A stretch of DNA of 64,000 nt from Chlorobiaceae bacterium (GCA_013335115.1 JAAXWQ010000003.1:1-64000); one strand, 5' to 3'; positions 10,050 through 19,530 are shown, counted from the stretch's first letter. Made by a program: numbers and translations. The notes: generated by a model from the letters alone, not told the origin.

Positions 10050-10532
10050 ATGCGCATTGGAATAGGAATCGACGTCCATCCGTTCGCCGAAGGCCGCAAA
10101 CTGGTCATCGGCGGCGTTGAAATCCCCTCCCCCACCGGCCTCGACGGCCACAGCGACGCCGACGTCCTGTTGCATGCCGTAAGCGATGCCCTGCTCGGGG
10201 CCGCAGCACTCGGCGACATCGGACTGCACTTCCCGAACACCAGCCCCGATTACAAGGATATCGACAGCATGATCCTGCTGAAACACGTTGGCCGACTGCT
10301 CGGCAAAGAGGGGTACAAACCGGTGAACGTGGACGTGATGCTGCTGCTCGAAGCACCGAAGATCGCCCCCTACATCCAGGAGATGCGCCGCAACATCGCG
10401 CGCTGCCTCGACATGGAGATCAGCGCCGTATCGGTCAAGGCGACCACCAACGAAAAACTCGGCTACATCGGCCGCGAAGAGGGCGCTTGCGCCCACGCGG
10501 TGTGCATTATTTCTACCCCACTTCCCCCCTGA
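10050..10532 (+). CDS. ispF: 2-C-methyl-D-erythritol 2,4-cyclodiphosphate synthase
   Basis: Fifth step of the MEP isoprenoid pathway, releasing CMP to form the cyclic diphosphate. The 160-residue length is standard. Zinc ligands are visible in GIDVHPF (D8, H10) and in the [20 protein letters not shown] segment; the C-terminal [16 protein letters not shown] is the family's CDP-binding tail. In a phototroph the pathway also feeds bacteriochlorophyll tails and carotenoids. The 3' end overlaps the convergent permease gene by 20 bp. Confidence 0.97.
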   Translation: MRIGIGIDVHPFAEGRKLVIGGVEIPSPTGLDGHSDADVLLHAVSDALLGAAALGDIGLHFPNTSPDYKDIDSMILLKHVGRLLGKEGYKPVNVDVMLLLEAPKIAPYIQEMRRNIARCLDMEISAVSVKATTNEKLGYIGREEGACAHAVCIISTPLPP

Positions 10533-11784
10533 GTACCCTCACCGGCAGGTAGCTCGTCGCCCTTCTTGCAGGCCCAACCGACGAAACCACCGCAATGATG
10601 ACGCCGAAGACGACCACGATCACGTGGGCATCGGGGGTTTCGACCATGTTGATGCGATCGGCGCTGATCACGCCTGCGGTGCTTGGCGGGAAGCGGATTG
10701 AACTGACGAGCTTGCAGGTCAGGTGGCCTGCCGGGCTGCCGAGGAGCACCCCCATGAGGCCGATCATCAACCCCTCGAGCATGAAGATGCGCGTGATGCT
10801 CCTGCGCTGCACGCCCATGGAGCGCATGATGGCGATGTCCTTCACCTTCTGGAGGACGATGGTGGTCATGACCGACGCCACGCCAAGCCCGGCCACGATG
10901 AACACGAAGCCGACGAGCACCAGCGTAATCGTGCCGTTGCGGTTGTAGAACTCGATGACGTTGCGGTTGGTTTCGCTCCAGCTTTCGGTGTTGTATCCGG
11001 TCAGGCGCTCAATCCTTGCGGCCAGCCGGTCGGCGAGTGCGATATCGGTTATCCTGATGCCGATACCGGTCACGGAGTTCGACGGCATCGACTCCATGCG
11101 CTGGGCGAGGGCGAGGTTGACGTAAGACTCCCGAAGGTCCTTGGCGTTGAATCCGCTCCTGAAACGCCCCACGACCGTCACCGGATACTCCTGCCCCGTC
11201 TTGCTGACCAGCACGACATGGTCGCGGTAACCGACCCTGAGCTTCTCGGCCAGCAGGCATCCGAGGATAATGCCGTTCGGCGTCCAGGCGAGCTCGGACA
11301 GGCCGTTGGGCTCCATCAGGTTCTTCTTCAGGTTCGCCATGTTGGCCTCGCGGACCGGGATGATCCCCTTGGCGATGCAAGGCGCGAAACGGGTCTTGTT
11401 CCGGGCGATCAATTTGCTCGACACGTAAGGCGAGACATCGACCACCTCCCTGATAGGGCCGATTGCGCCGGTCACCTCCGAAAAGTTCTTGATGACCTCC
11501 CTTCGGTCGCTGGTCACATGCTTCTCGACCATGGCGACCTTCCCCGGAACGAGGCCGATCAAGTTGTCCGGCACGAGGGGCACCACCCGGTCGGCACCGA
11601 TGGTGATGTGGGGGGCGATGTCGATGATCTTGGTAAAAACGTTCTGCGACGAACCCCTGGCCACCGCGATCGTGGTGATCATCATCGCCGAACCGACCGC
11701 CACGCCGAGCGCCGTCAGGATGGTCTGGCGCTTGCGTTCCCGGAGGTGGATCCAGGCGATCCTGAGATGGTCGTAAAAGGTCAT
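10513..11784 (-). CDS. ABC transporter permease, FtsX/MacB type
   Basis: Inner-membrane permease of about 423 residues. One N-terminal membrane segment ([20 protein letters not shown]) is followed by a large periplasmic MacB-PCD-like region and three C-terminal segments of an FtsX domain, with the typical [16 protein letters not shown] loop between TM2 and TM3. Such proteins pair with a LolD/MacB-type ATPase for lipoprotein or efflux work, but no ATPase gene is adjacent. I chose the ATG at 11784 over a TTG five codons upstream. The substrate cannot be read from sequence. Confidence 0.85.
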   Translation of the reverse strand: MTFYDHLRIAWIHLRERKRQTILTALGVAVGSAMMITTIAVARGSSQNVFTKIIDIAPHITIGADRVVPLVPDNLIGLVPGKVAMVEKHVTSDRREVIKNFSEVTGAIGPIREVVDVSPYVSSKLIARNKTRFAPCIAKGIIPVREANMANLKKNLMEPNGLSELAWTPNGIILGCLLAEKLRVGYRDHVVLVSKTGQEYPVTVVGRFRSGFNAKDLRESYVNLALAQRMESMPSNSVTGIGIRITDIALADRLAARIERLTGYNTESWSETNRNVIEFYNRNGTITLVLVGFVFIVAGLGVASVMTTIVLQKVKDIAIMRSMGVQRRSITRIFMLEGLMIGLMGVLLGSPAGHLTCKLVSSIRFPPSTAGVISADRINMVETPDAHVIVVVFGVIIAVVSSVGPARRATSYLPVRVLRGEVG

Positions 11785-11950
11785 TTGCCGATGGATCAAG
11801 GGGTTTGCGGCGCCGGTATTTCATCACGCGGCAATGAAATATCGTATAAATGCCATATCTTGGCTCTCAGAGTACCCACCACGGCATTGCATGGTGTAAT
11901 TACCAAAATAAGCCATTAAAAACCAACCCGAGCAACGAGGAGACAGCACT

Positions 11951-13156
11951 GTGAAAAAAATAGGCATCTTAACCAGCGGCGGCGACTGCGGCGGCCTGAA
12001 CGCCGTCATCAAGGGCGCCGCACTCATGGCCCTGAACAAGGGAATAGAACTGTATGTGATCCCGAACGGGTACGCAGGACTCTACAACCTCCTGAACCAG
12101 GAGAAGCTGGTCAGGTTCGACCAGGCCCGCCTCGACCAGTTCGACGCCAACTTCGCCGGATCCGAAGCCGGCCATTCCCGCGTCAAGATCAAGGCGATCA
12201 GCAACCCCGACAAGTACAACCGCATCAAGGCCGGCATGAAGAAGTTCGACCTCGACGCCCTGATCATCAGCGGCGGTGACGACTCGGGCAGCGTCATGAT
12301 CGACCTGAACCAGAACGGCGTGCAGTGCATCCACGCACCGAAGACCATGGACCTCGACCTGCAGACCTACTCGGTCGGCGGCGACTCCACCATCAACCGC
12401 ATCGCCCAGTTCGTCGAGGACCTCAAGACGACCGGCCGCACCCACAACCGGGTGCTGGTGACCGAAGTGTTCGGTCGCTACGCCGGCCATACGGCCTTCC
12501 GCAGCGGCGTGGCCGCCGAGGCCGACTGCATCCTGATCCCGGAGATCCCGGTCGACTGGGACGTGGTCTACGAACACGTCGTCGAGCGCTTCACGCGCCG
12601 CATCCGCCAGAGCGACGTGCACAGCGGCACCTACACGATCGTGGTTGCCGAAGGCATGAAGAACGCTGACGGGACGGACATCGTGGACGAATCGGCAGGC
12701 ATCGACGCATTCGGGCACAAGAAGCTCGCCGGCGCCGGCAAGTTCGTCTGCCAGCAGATCCAGAAACGCATGAAAGCCGATCCGCGCATGCCCCTCTTCA
12801 TGAAGGAGACCGGTATGTTCGTCGAGGGGGTCTACGAAATCCCCGAAGTGCGCGAAATCCATCCCGGCCACCTCGTGCGCGCCGGAAACTCGTCGGCCTA
12901 CGACATCAACTTCGGCTTTGAGGCCGGAGCCGCGGCTGTGCTGTTGCTGCTCGATGGCAAGACCGGGGTCACCGTCTCGAAGGTGAAGGGACGCAAGGTC
13001 GAGTACATCGAGTCGTCGAAAGCCATCGCCCAGCGCTACGTGGACCTCGACCAGGTAGCCATGTACGAGTCGCTCGGCACCTGCTTCGGAAGAAACTCCG
13101 TCCAGTACGACCCGATCCTCCGCGAAGTGGAAGGCGTCTACGAGCGCATCTACTGA
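11951..13156 (+). CDS. pfkA: Phosphofructokinase, predicted PPi-dependent
   Basis: Phosphorylates fructose 6-phosphate in glycolysis. The 401-residue protein starts with the donor-loop motif ILTSGGDCGGLN. Two positions decide the donor: it has GGDDS at 108-112, where ATP enzymes have GGDGS, and PKTMDLD at 130-136, where ATP enzymes have PGTIDND. Asp and Lys at these sites are the known signature of pyrophosphate-dependent PFK. The catalytic T-x-D-x-D is kept. The start is GTG with GAGGAG about 9 nt upstream. PPi dependence is inferred from these residues. A large palindrome follows the stop. Confidence 0.9.
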   Translation: MKKIGILTSGGDCGGLNAVIKGAALMALNKGIELYVIPNGYAGLYNLLNQEKLVRFDQARLDQFDANFAGSEAGHSRVKIKAISNPDKYNRIKAGMKKFDLDALIISGGDDSGSVMIDLNQNGVQCIHAPKTMDLDLQTYSVGGDSTINRIAQFVEDLKTTGRTHNRVLVTEVFGRYAGHTAFRSGVAAEADCILIPEIPVDWDVVYEHVVERFTRRIRQSDVHSGTYTIVVAEGMKNADGTDIVDESAGIDAFGHKKLAGAGKFVCQQIQKRMKADPRMPLFMKETGMFVEGVYEIPEVREIHPGHLVRAGNSSAYDINFGFEAGAAAVLLLLDGKTGVTVSKVKGRKVEYIESSKAIAQRYVDLDQVAMYESLGTCFGRNSVQYDPILREVEGVYERIY

Positions 13157-13162
13157 GGAAAA

Positions 13163-13208
13163 AGTCTGGGGTCAGGCCTTGTAAAAGTAAGGCCTGACCC
13201 CATTTCTT
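13163..13208 (+). terminator. 13-bp palindrome after pfkA; terminator or REP-like element
   Basis: GGGGTCAGGCCTT (13168-13180) and AAGGCCTGACCCC (13189-13201) are perfect inverted copies around an 8-nt loop, followed by ATTTCTTT. It can end pfkA transcription. The GGGGTCAGGCCTT arm also resembles the REP-like palindromes dispersed in many bacterial genomes, so it may be a mobile repeat reused as a terminator. Confidence 0.7.
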
Positions 13209-13288
13209 TCTCCCTGTAAAATCCGCTATCCCCCACCATCGACGTTACCCGTTCGCCCAGACGCTCACCGAAAATGGGTGTCCCCCAC

Positions 13289-13316
13289 TTTCAAAAAAGG
13301 CGAAACGGACTATCTT
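13289..13316 (+). promoter_or_regulatory. Putative promoter of ilvE
   Basis: TTTCAA (13289-13294) and TATCTT (13311-13316) are 16 bp apart, 43 bp before the ilvE ATG. The same hexamer pair, 17 bp apart, precedes recN. Confidence 0.4.
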
Positions 13317-13358
13317 AGAAGTTTATACCGAACAGCTTTCAAACCCAATGCACCTGTC

Positions 13359-14270
13359 ATGAACAAGTCTGCAAAAATATGGATGAACGGGGAGCTCATC
13401 GACTGGAATGACGCCAAGATCCACATCATGTCGCACGTCGTTCATTACGGATCTTCGACCTTCGAAGGCATCCGCTGTTACGAGACGGCGAAGGGATCGG
13501 CGATCCTTTTCCTCGACGAACACATCCGCCGGCTCAGCGACTCTTCGAAGATCTACCGCATCGAGATCCCCTACTCCGAAACCGAGCTGAAGGAGGCGAC
13601 CATCGCCACCATCAGGGCCAACGGGCACAAAGCCTGCTATATCAGGCCACTGGTCTACCGCAGCGTCGGGGCCCTCGGGGTGAACCCGTACCGCGCCGCC
13701 ATCGAGGTCGCCATCGCCACCTGGGAGTGGGGCGCCTACCTCGGCGAGGACGTGCTCGAGAACGGCGTCGACGTCAGGGTCTCGTCGTGGAACCGCATGG
13801 CGCCGAACACCCTGCCCTCATGGGCAAAGGCCGGCGGCAACTACCTGAACTCCCAGCTCATCAAGATGGAGGCGCTCGCGGACAACTACGCCGAAGGGAT
13901 CGCCCTCGACGTGAACGGCTATGTCTCCGAAGGCAGCGGCGAGAACATCTTCGTCATCAGGGACGGCGTCATCTATACGCCGATGTCTGGCCAGTCGATC
14001 CTGCCGGGCTTCACCCGTGGCGCCATCATGCGCATCGCAAAGGAGCTCGGCTACGAAGTGCGCGAGACGCTCATCCCGAGGGAAGCCCTCTATGTGGCGG
14101 ACGAGATCTTCCTCACCGGCACGGCAGCCGAGATCACCCCGGTCAGGAGCGTCGACAAGTACCCGATCGGCAACGAAAAACGCGGCCCGATAACCGAAGA
14201 ACTCCAGCACAACTACCTCAGGGTTGTGCAGACCGGCGAAGACCCGTACAACTGGCTGACCTTCATCTGA
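13359..14270 (+). CDS. ilvE: Branched-chain amino acid aminotransferase
   Basis: Class IV PLP aminotransferase for the last step of Ile, Val and Leu synthesis. I set the start at the ATG at 13359, giving 303 residues, the usual length; the frame opens at 13278 but that part does not match the family. Characteristic segments are the VHYGSSTFEGIRCY start region, the PLP lysine within the SWAKAGGNYLNSQLIKMEA stretch, the YVSEGSGENIFVI loop and FLTGTAAEITPV. holB begins 12 nt after the stop, so the two are likely cotranscribed. Confidence 0.95.
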   Translation: MNKSAKIWMNGELIDWNDAKIHIMSHVVHYGSSTFEGIRCYETAKGSAILFLDEHIRRLSDSSKIYRIEIPYSETELKEATIATIRANGHKACYIRPLVYRSVGALGVNPYRAAIEVAIATWEWGAYLGEDVLENGVDVRVSSWNRMAPNTLPSWAKAGGNYLNSQLIKMEALADNYAEGIALDVNGYVSEGSGENIFVIRDGVIYTPMSGQSILPGFTRGAIMRIAKELGYEVRETLIPREALYVADEIFLTGTAAEITPVRSVDKYPIGNEKRGPITEELQHNYLRVVQTGEDPYNWLTFI

Positions 14271-14281
14271 GCCTCAGGAGC

Positions 14282-15451
14282 ATGGGCTGGGACTCCATCG
14301 TCGGACATGGGCAGCAGATCCGGGTGCTGAAAACGGCACTCGTGACCGGGCGCATCGCCCATGCCTACCTCTTCGCCGGCCCGGAGGGGTCGGGCAAAGA
14401 GAGCGTGGCGTTCGAAATGGCAAGGATCCTCAACTGCCGCCACGAAGGTGCTGCGGGCCCGCAAGGCGCCTGCGGCCAGTGCGAAAGCTGCCGTCAGGCG
14501 GAACGGTTCATGCACCCGAACATCGAGTACCTCTTTCCGGTCGAAGCCGTCCTGCTCGAACCCTCCGATCCCTCGAAAAAAGAGAACAAGAAGCTTGTCG
14601 AGGCAAAAGAGCGTTACGACGCCCTGATCGAGGAGAAGAAGCGGAACCCCTACTTCACCCCGGCCATGGACCGCTCGATGGGCATCCTGACCGAACAGGT
14701 GGTCTCGCTGCAGCAGAAGGCATCGCTCGCCCCGAGGGAGGGCGGCAGGAAGGTATTCATCATCTCGCAGGCGGAACGGCTCCATCCTTCTGCCGCCAAC
14801 AAGCTGCTGAAGCTACTTGAGGAACCCCCGGCCCACGTCATCTTCATCCTCGTGTCGTCAAGGCCGGAATCGGTCCTGCCGACCATCCGCTCCCGCTGCC
14901 AACTCATCGCTTTCCAGAGGGTGAAACCGCTCGAACTCGAAGCATGGATCTCAAACAACGCCCCCGGCATCGACGAGACCGAACAGCGGTTCATCGCCAG
15001 CTTCTCGCGAGGCAACCTCAGGACCGCCACCGAACTGCTCGCCGGCAGAAGCGGCGAGGGGACTACCCCTGCCCTGGTGCGCCTCCGCGACCAGGCGATT
15101 GATTTCCTGAGGAACCTCCTGACCCCGGCCCGCCTCCACGAAGCGATCGCCACCTGCGAGGAGGTGTCGAAAAGCCTCTCCCGGGCCGAGCAGCTCATGT
15201 TCCTCGGCTCGCTCCTGCTCTTCTTCCAGGATGTCGCACGCCGCAGCGCATCCCCGTCATGCCCCGAGCTCAACAACCCGGACATCGCCGTGTCGATCGA
15301 CCGCTTCGTCAAGGGATTTCCTTCACGCGACCTGCACCGCGCCTCGTCCCTCATCGAGGAGGCGATCCGCTCGATCGAACGCAACGCGAACGTCACCCTG
15401 GTGATGGCCGGGCTTGCGGCGGAGCTGAAGGGGATATTGGGAAGATCGTGA
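14282..15451 (+). CDS. holB: DNA polymerase III delta-prime subunit
   Basis: Clamp-loader subunit of 389 residues. It has an AAA+ fold with the P-loop GPEGSGKES near residue 32. A four-cysteine zinc module follows (Cys of ILNCRHEG, then CGQCESC, about residues 50-66), then the sensor region ANKLLKLLEEPP and the SRC motif in IRSRCQLIAF. The ATG at 14282 matches the usual first residues (WDSIVGH). A basic, charged insert rich in K and E (about 95-125) sits between the zinc module and sensor. The stop codon lies inside a 7-bp repeat array. Confidence 0.9.
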   Translation: MGWDSIVGHGQQIRVLKTALVTGRIAHAYLFAGPEGSGKESVAFEMARILNCRHEGAAGPQGACGQCESCRQAERFMHPNIEYLFPVEAVLLEPSDPSKKENKKLVEAKERYDALIEEKKRNPYFTPAMDRSMGILTEQVVSLQQKASLAPREGGRKVFIISQAERLHPSAANKLLKLLEEPPAHVIFILVSSRPESVLPTIRSRCQLIAFQRVKPLELEAWISNNAPGIDETEQRFIASFSRGNLRTATELLAGRSGEGTTPALVRLRDQAIDFLRNLLTPARLHEAIATCEEVSKSLSRAEQLMFLGSLLLFFQDVARRSASPSCPELNNPDIAVSIDRFVKGFPSRDLHRASSLIEEAIRSIERNANVTLVMAGLAAELKGILGRS

Positions 15452-15474
15452 CGCGTTACGGATTACGTATTACG
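15447..15474. repeat. 7-bp tandem repeat array at the holB/cutA convergent junction
   Basis: CGTGACG, CGTTACG, GATTACG, TATTACG. The holB stop TGA (15449-15451) is inside the first unit, and the cutA stop (15470-15472 on the minus strand) is inside the last. Confidence 0.7.
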
Positions 15475-15790
15475 TCCCGGTCGTATCATCCAGCCAGCCG
15501 AGGTATCCGGGCAGGCCGCCGGTGACGGGGAGCTTGATGACTTCGGGAATGTCGTAGGGGTGGTACTCGCCGATATAGGCTTCGAGCTCCGCATACCGTT
15601 TTTCGGTCGTCTTGATGGTGAGCACGACCTCTTCCTCCCGCTGCAGGGATCCCGCCCAGACGAACAGGCTCCGGATGTCCGACATGTGGATACAGGCGGC
15701 CAGCCGGTTGCCGAGGATGCCTTCGGCAAGACGGTCGGCCTCTTCCCTGTCCGGCGCAGTGGTGATGACGATGCAATAGCTCTTGTCCAT
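15470..15790 (-). CDS. cutA: CutA1 divalent-ion tolerance family protein
   Basis: Small trimeric cytoplasmic protein of 106 residues, matching CutA1 along its length: IVITTAPDREEADRLAEGILGNRLAAC at the start, the central VWAGSLQREEEVVLTIKTT, and HPYDIPEVIKLPVTGG near the end. Family members bind copper and have been linked to metal tolerance, but the precise function is unsettled. It follows the M24 peptidase gene by 13 bp, so the two are likely one unit. Confidence 0.93.
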   Translation of the reverse strand: MDKSYCIVITTAPDREEADRLAEGILGNRLAACIHMSDIRSLFVWAGSLQREEEVVLTIKTTEKRYAELEAYIGEYHPYDIPEVIKLPVTGGLPGYLGWLDDTTGT

Positions 15791-15803
15791 GCCCTCTCTC
15801 CCG

Positions 15804-16895
15804 TTACAGTTCGATCAGCTCCTTGGTGAAACGCTGCAATGGCGTAGCCCCCTGAGGCCCGAGCAGCACCATGTCCTCGATGCGCACGCCGAATCGCCCT
15901 TCGAGGTAGATGCCGGGCTCGATCGTGAAGACCATGCCTTCCCGGAGCGTCTCCGTGCCGGCCTTGCCGACGCGGGGCGACTCGTGGACTTCGACGCCGA
16001 CGCCGTGTCCGAGTCCGTGGCCGAACGCCTCGCCGTAACCTTCGGCGGTGATGAAGGAGCGCACTTCGGCGTCAAGCTCCTTTGCGCCGATGCCGTCCCT
16101 CGCCGCATCGATGCCGAGTTGCTGGGCCCGCCGGACAATCCCGTAGATCTTCCGTGCCTCTTCCGGCACCCTGCCGAGGGCCACCGTCCGGGTCTGGTCG
16201 GAGGCGTAGCCGTCGACGATGCACCCCATGTCGATAACAATCAGCGAACCGGGCACGAACTTCTCCGCGGTCGGCCTGGCGTGCGGCATCGCCGACCGGA
16301 CGCTCCCGGCGACGATGGGGTCGAAGGAGTCCTTCTCGGCCCCGAGCTTCCGGTGCCGGTAGGTGATCTCTGCGGCAATGTCGATCTCGCTCACCTCCGG
16401 CGATATCATGGCGACGACCTCTTCAAGCACCTGCTCGCTGCAGGCAACGGCTTTCCGCATCTTCTCGAGCTCGGCGAGGTGCTTGAACTGGCGGAATCCG
16501 TCAAAAAACCCGACGACCGGGTGGAACTGCCTCCCATCCAGGCCTTCGGAGAGCTGCCGCATCTCGTGCCAGCTGACATGGTCGGCCTGGAGGGCCATGC
16601 GCTCGCCAAGCCGCAGGGGGCAGGCGGCAAGCTCCCTGGCGAGGTTATCCTTCATGATCACGACGGCGATGCCGGAAGTTTCCCGCCGCACCTGCTGCTG
16701 GTAGCGGAAATCGGTAAACAGGGCGGCCTGCCCGCCGACAAGGAGGAGTCGGGCGCTGGAGCCGCTGAAGCCGGTAAGCCACCGGATCGTCGGCAAGTCG
16801 GTCACCAGGAGCGAATCGATCGACCCGGCGGCCATTTTACGGGTGATCTCGCCGAGCAGGGATGCCCGATGGGCCTGGAGATGCTGCTGGATCAT
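15804..16895 (-). CDS. M24-family aminopeptidase (Xaa-Pro type)
   Basis: Cytoplasmic dimetal peptidase of 363 residues that removes N-terminal residues ahead of proline. An N-terminal creatinase-like domain (about 1-130; DLPTIRWLTGFSGSSA) precedes a pita-bread domain with the metal ligands in IVIDMGCIVDGYASDQTRT, the HGLGHGVGVEVHE motif, TIEPGIY and FGVRIEDMVLL. The exact choice between PepQ and PepP cannot be made from sequence alone. A divergent promoter region with trpD lies upstream. Confidence 0.92.
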   Translation of the reverse strand: MIQQHLQAHRASLLGEITRKMAAGSIDSLLVTDLPTIRWLTGFSGSSARLLLVGGQAALFTDFRYQQQVRRETSGIAVVIMKDNLARELAACPLRLGERMALQADHVSWHEMRQLSEGLDGRQFHPVVGFFDGFRQFKHLAELEKMRKAVACSEQVLEEVVAMISPEVSEIDIAAEITYRHRKLGAEKDSFDPIVAGSVRSAMPHARPTAEKFVPGSLIVIDMGCIVDGYASDQTRTVALGRVPEEARKIYGIVRRAQQLGIDAARDGIGAKELDAEVRSFITAEGYGEAFGHGLGHGVGVEVHESPRVGKAGTETLREGMVFTIEPGIYLEGRFGVRIEDMVLLGPQGATPLQRFTKELIEL

Positions 16896-16933
16896 GGGAA
16901 CGGTACCTCGAAAAAGTGCTGCCAGACCGGCAG

Positions 16934-16961
16934 TTGCTAATAGACCAGATTTTAGTATAAT
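16934..16961 (+). promoter_or_regulatory. Putative promoter of trpD
   Basis: TTGCTA (16934-16939), a 16-bp spacer and a consensus TATAAT (16956-16961), 43 bp before the trpD ATG. This is the best match to a sigma-70 consensus in the window. Confidence 0.6.
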
Positions 16962-17003
16962 TCAAATTCACGGATTTTTCTCATCTCGACCTCGACCAAC
17001 ACC

Positions 17004-18059
17004 ATGCACCAACAGGAACTTCTTCAGAAACTGCTGGAGGGAGCGATCCTTTCCGGGCAGGACATGGAAACATGCTTGAATTCGATCATGGAGGGGCGAT
17101 TCACCCCTGCCGGCATCGGGGCGATACTCGGCATGCTCCAGATGCGGGGCATCACCCCGACTGAAGCGATCGGTGCCTGGGAGGGCGTCATGGACAAGGC
17201 CACGACGGTGAGCCTCGCCCCGAACGCCGTCGACACCTGCGGCACTGGCGGCGACCACACCGGAACCTTCAACATTTCGACCGCAGCGGCCCTCATCGCC
17301 TGCGGTGCCGGTGTTCCGATCGCCAAGCATGGAAACCGCTCGGTCACGAGCAAGTGCGGTAGCGCCGATGTGATGGAGGTTCTCGGCTGCCGCGTGGACC
17401 TACCGCCTGAGGCCTCCGAAATCCAGTTCCAGGAAACCGGCTTCGCGTTCCTGTTTGCGCCCCTGTACCACCCTGCCATGAAAGCCGTGGCCCCCATCAG
17501 GCGGGAACTCGGCATCAGGACCATCTTCAACATGCTCGGGCCTCTCCTGAACCCCGCGAAGGTGCGGCGGCAGCTGATCGGCGTATTCGACCCATCGGTC
17601 ATGGAGCTTTATGCCGAGGTGCTCATGCATGCCGGATGCGATCATGCCGTGATTGTGCACGGCAAGACCGACACCGACATGAGCCTCGACGAGCCGAGCG
17701 TCTGCGGCACGACCGAAATGCTCGAACTCCTGGATGGCCAGTTGACCCGCTATACGACCAACCCGGAGGATTTCGGACTTGGCAGATGGACCCTCGAAGA
17801 GCTTGAAGGGGGCGACAGCGAGGACAACGCAAGGATCATCCTTCAGATCCTCGACGGCTCGGCGACCCAGGCGAAAATCGATGCCGCCCTGTTCGCGGCT
17901 GCCATCACCTGCCACGTCTCGGGCATGGCGACATGCATCGACGACGGCCTCAGCAAAGCCAAGGAGAGCCTCGAAGGAGGATACGCTTCGGAGAAACTCT
18001 CGAAGATCATCGAAGTCAACCACCGGCTTGTCGCCGGCCTCAAGACAGCCGAAAACTAA
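17004..18059 (+). CDS. trpD: Anthranilate phosphoribosyltransferase
   Basis: Second step of tryptophan synthesis, transferring phosphoribose from PRPP to anthranilate. The 351-residue protein carries DTCGTGGDHTGTFNIST (PRPP loop, near residue 73), AKHGNRSVTSKCGSADV (anthranilate site) and the IRTIFNMLGPLLNP segment. No other trp genes adjoin it. The next gene, 72 bp downstream on the same strand, is a bacteriochlorophyll synthase; I recall the same adjacency in other Chlorobi. Confidence 0.97.
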   Translation: MHQQELLQKLLEGAILSGQDMETCLNSIMEGRFTPAGIGAILGMLQMRGITPTEAIGAWEGVMDKATTVSLAPNAVDTCGTGGDHTGTFNISTAAALIACGAGVPIAKHGNRSVTSKCGSADVMEVLGCRVDLPPEASEIQFQETGFAFLFAPLYHPAMKAVAPIRRELGIRTIFNMLGPLLNPAKVRRQLIGVFDPSVMELYAEVLMHAGCDHAVIVHGKTDTDMSLDEPSVCGTTEMLELLDGQLTRYTTNPEDFGLGRWTLEELEGGDSEDNARIILQILDGSATQAKIDAALFAAAITCHVSGMATCIDDGLSKAKESLEGGYASEKLSKIIEVNHRLVAGLKTAEN

Positions 18060-18131
18060 AGGCTTACGATTTTTCGGAAAAACACGTATAATGAATGTTT
18101 TCTTCACAGCCGAAGCGAGAATCAGTTTAGC

Positions 18132-19124
18132 ATGAACGGAAGCGATACGCTCAACCCCGAGCTGCAGCAGAACATCCGCGAGAAGTTGCACCTCTCGGGC
18201 ATCAGCCCGTCAAGGCAGAAGATTATCGAACAGGCTCTGGAGAACGTCAACAGGCCGGGCTTCAGGATCGAACCCGGAGCCATCGTCCCCCTCATGAAGC
18301 CGGTCACCTGGTTCCCGCCGATGTGGGCATTCGCCTGCGGCGTCGTCTCCACCGGCCACAGCGTCTCGGACAACCTCTCCATCCTGGTCCGCGGTGTCCT
18401 GCTCGCCGGGCCGCTGATGTGCGCCATGTCCCAGACGATGAATGACTACTTCGACCGTGAAGTGGACGCCATCAACGAACCGGAACGCCCCATCCCGTCA
18501 GGAAAGATCTCGAAGCAGGCAAGCTGGTTCATCACCTTCGGGCTCATCATCACCGGCTTCCTCGTCGCCCTGTCCATCCATCCCTACGTCGTCGTCATCG
18601 CCTTCGTCGGCGTGCTCATGTCGCATGCCTACTCAGGCCCGCCGATCCGCGCGAAAAGGAACGGGTGGTTCGGCAACCTGATCGTCGGCCTCGCCTACGA
18701 AGGGGTCGCCTGGCTGACCGGCAGCTTCTCGATCACCCAGGGGGTCCCGTCGACCGAATCGATCGCGCTGGCCGTCATCTTCTCACTCGGCGCCCACGGC
18801 ATCATGACCCTGAACGACTTCAAGTCAATCGTCGGCGACAACATCCGAAAGGTCGCATCAATACCGGTACAACTCGGCGAAAAGAAGGCGGCCATCCTTG
18901 CCTCCGTCGTCATGGACCTAGCCCAGGTCGCCGCCATAGCCATCCTCGTGGCGAAAGGCTCGTTCCCGGCAGCCGTCATCGCCATGGCGCTGTTGGTGTT
19001 GCAGCTCCCGATGCAGAAGATCCTGATCGACCGACCCGCCGAAAAGGCCGTATGGTACAACGCTTTCGGCACACTGCTGTATGTGTTGTCGATGATGGTG
19101 TGCGCCGTAGGGATAAGGCCATAA
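18132..19124 (+). CDS. bchG: Bacteriochlorophyll synthase (UbiA family)
   Basis: Inner-membrane prenyltransferase that esterifies a (bacterio)chlorophyllide with a prenyl diphosphate. It has about 330 residues and eight to nine hydrophobic segments. The first aspartate-rich motif is NDYFDREVDAINEPERPIPSG starting at N104, which is diagnostic of the BchG/ChlG/BchK group, and a second one is in the TLNDFKSIVGD stretch. Green sulfur bacteria carry three paralogues (BchG, BchK, ChlG). I favour bchG because of the neighbouring trpD, but ChlG or BchK cannot be excluded. The soluble N-terminal 45 residues are longer than usual. Confidence 0.82.
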   Translation: MNGSDTLNPELQQNIREKLHLSGISPSRQKIIEQALENVNRPGFRIEPGAIVPLMKPVTWFPPMWAFACGVVSTGHSVSDNLSILVRGVLLAGPLMCAMSQTMNDYFDREVDAINEPERPIPSGKISKQASWFITFGLIITGFLVALSIHPYVVVIAFVGVLMSHAYSGPPIRAKRNGWFGNLIVGLAYEGVAWLTGSFSITQGVPSTESIALAVIFSLGAHGIMTLNDFKSIVGDNIRKVASIPVQLGEKKAAILASVVMDLAQVAAIAILVAKGSFPAAVIAMALLVLQLPMQKILIDRPAEKAVWYNAFGTLLYVLSMMVCAVGIRP

Positions 19125-19127
19125 GAC

Positions 19128-19155
19128 AATGGACAATGGATAATGGATAATGGAC
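19128..19155. repeat. 7-bp tandem repeat array, AATGGAY class, 4 units
   Basis: AATGGAC, AATGGAT, AATGGAT, AATGGAC, starting 3 nt after the bchG stop. It is the reverse-complement family of the CCATTAT array after pyrD. Confidence 0.8.
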
Positions 19156-19273
19156 GAGGCTTGGGAGAATTGCTGAAAGGGCACAGAGCCAAATGGGCAG
19201 TGTAATTGTTTCGGTTTTTCTGATTGAATTCGTATATTCAGCTTCATTTTATAACGACAACTGAGATCCTATC

Positions 19274-19492
19274 ATGTCCAAAGTCTGTGTGCTGACCGGA
19301 AAAAGGCCGAAATACGGCAATAATGTCTCCCATGCGAACAACCATACCCGTACCCGTTGGGAACCCAATCTCCACACCAAGAGAATCTGGATCGAAGAGG
19401 AGAAGTGCTGGGTGAAGGTCCGCATTACCGCCAAGGCGATGAAAATCATGTCCAAGACCGGCACGGCCGAACTTGCGAAGCTGCTGAAGTAA
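19274..19492 (+). CDS. rpmB: 50S ribosomal protein L28
   Basis: Ribosomal large-subunit protein of 72 residues. It has the family opening [29 protein letters not shown] and the [15 protein letters not shown] tail. It lacks the zinc-binding Cys pattern of some L28 versions. It is monocistronic: a terminator follows 38 nt after the stop. Confidence 0.97.
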   Translation: MSKVCVLTGKRPKYGNNVSHANNHTRTRWEPNLHTKRIWIEEEKCWVKVRITAKAMKIMSKTGTAELAKLLK

Positions 19493-19530
19493 AACCGGTC
19501 CGCCGGAATCCCTGCAGTAAGGAAATTACA

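Noticed and set aside
13727-14281. Upstream extension of the holB frame across ilvE
   Set aside because: The extension is an Arg-rich shadow of ilvE; the delta-prime family begins at 14282.
15783-16940. A plus-strand frame opposite the M24 peptidase
   Set aside because: Antisense shadow; the minus-strand frame has all metal ligands of the M24 family.
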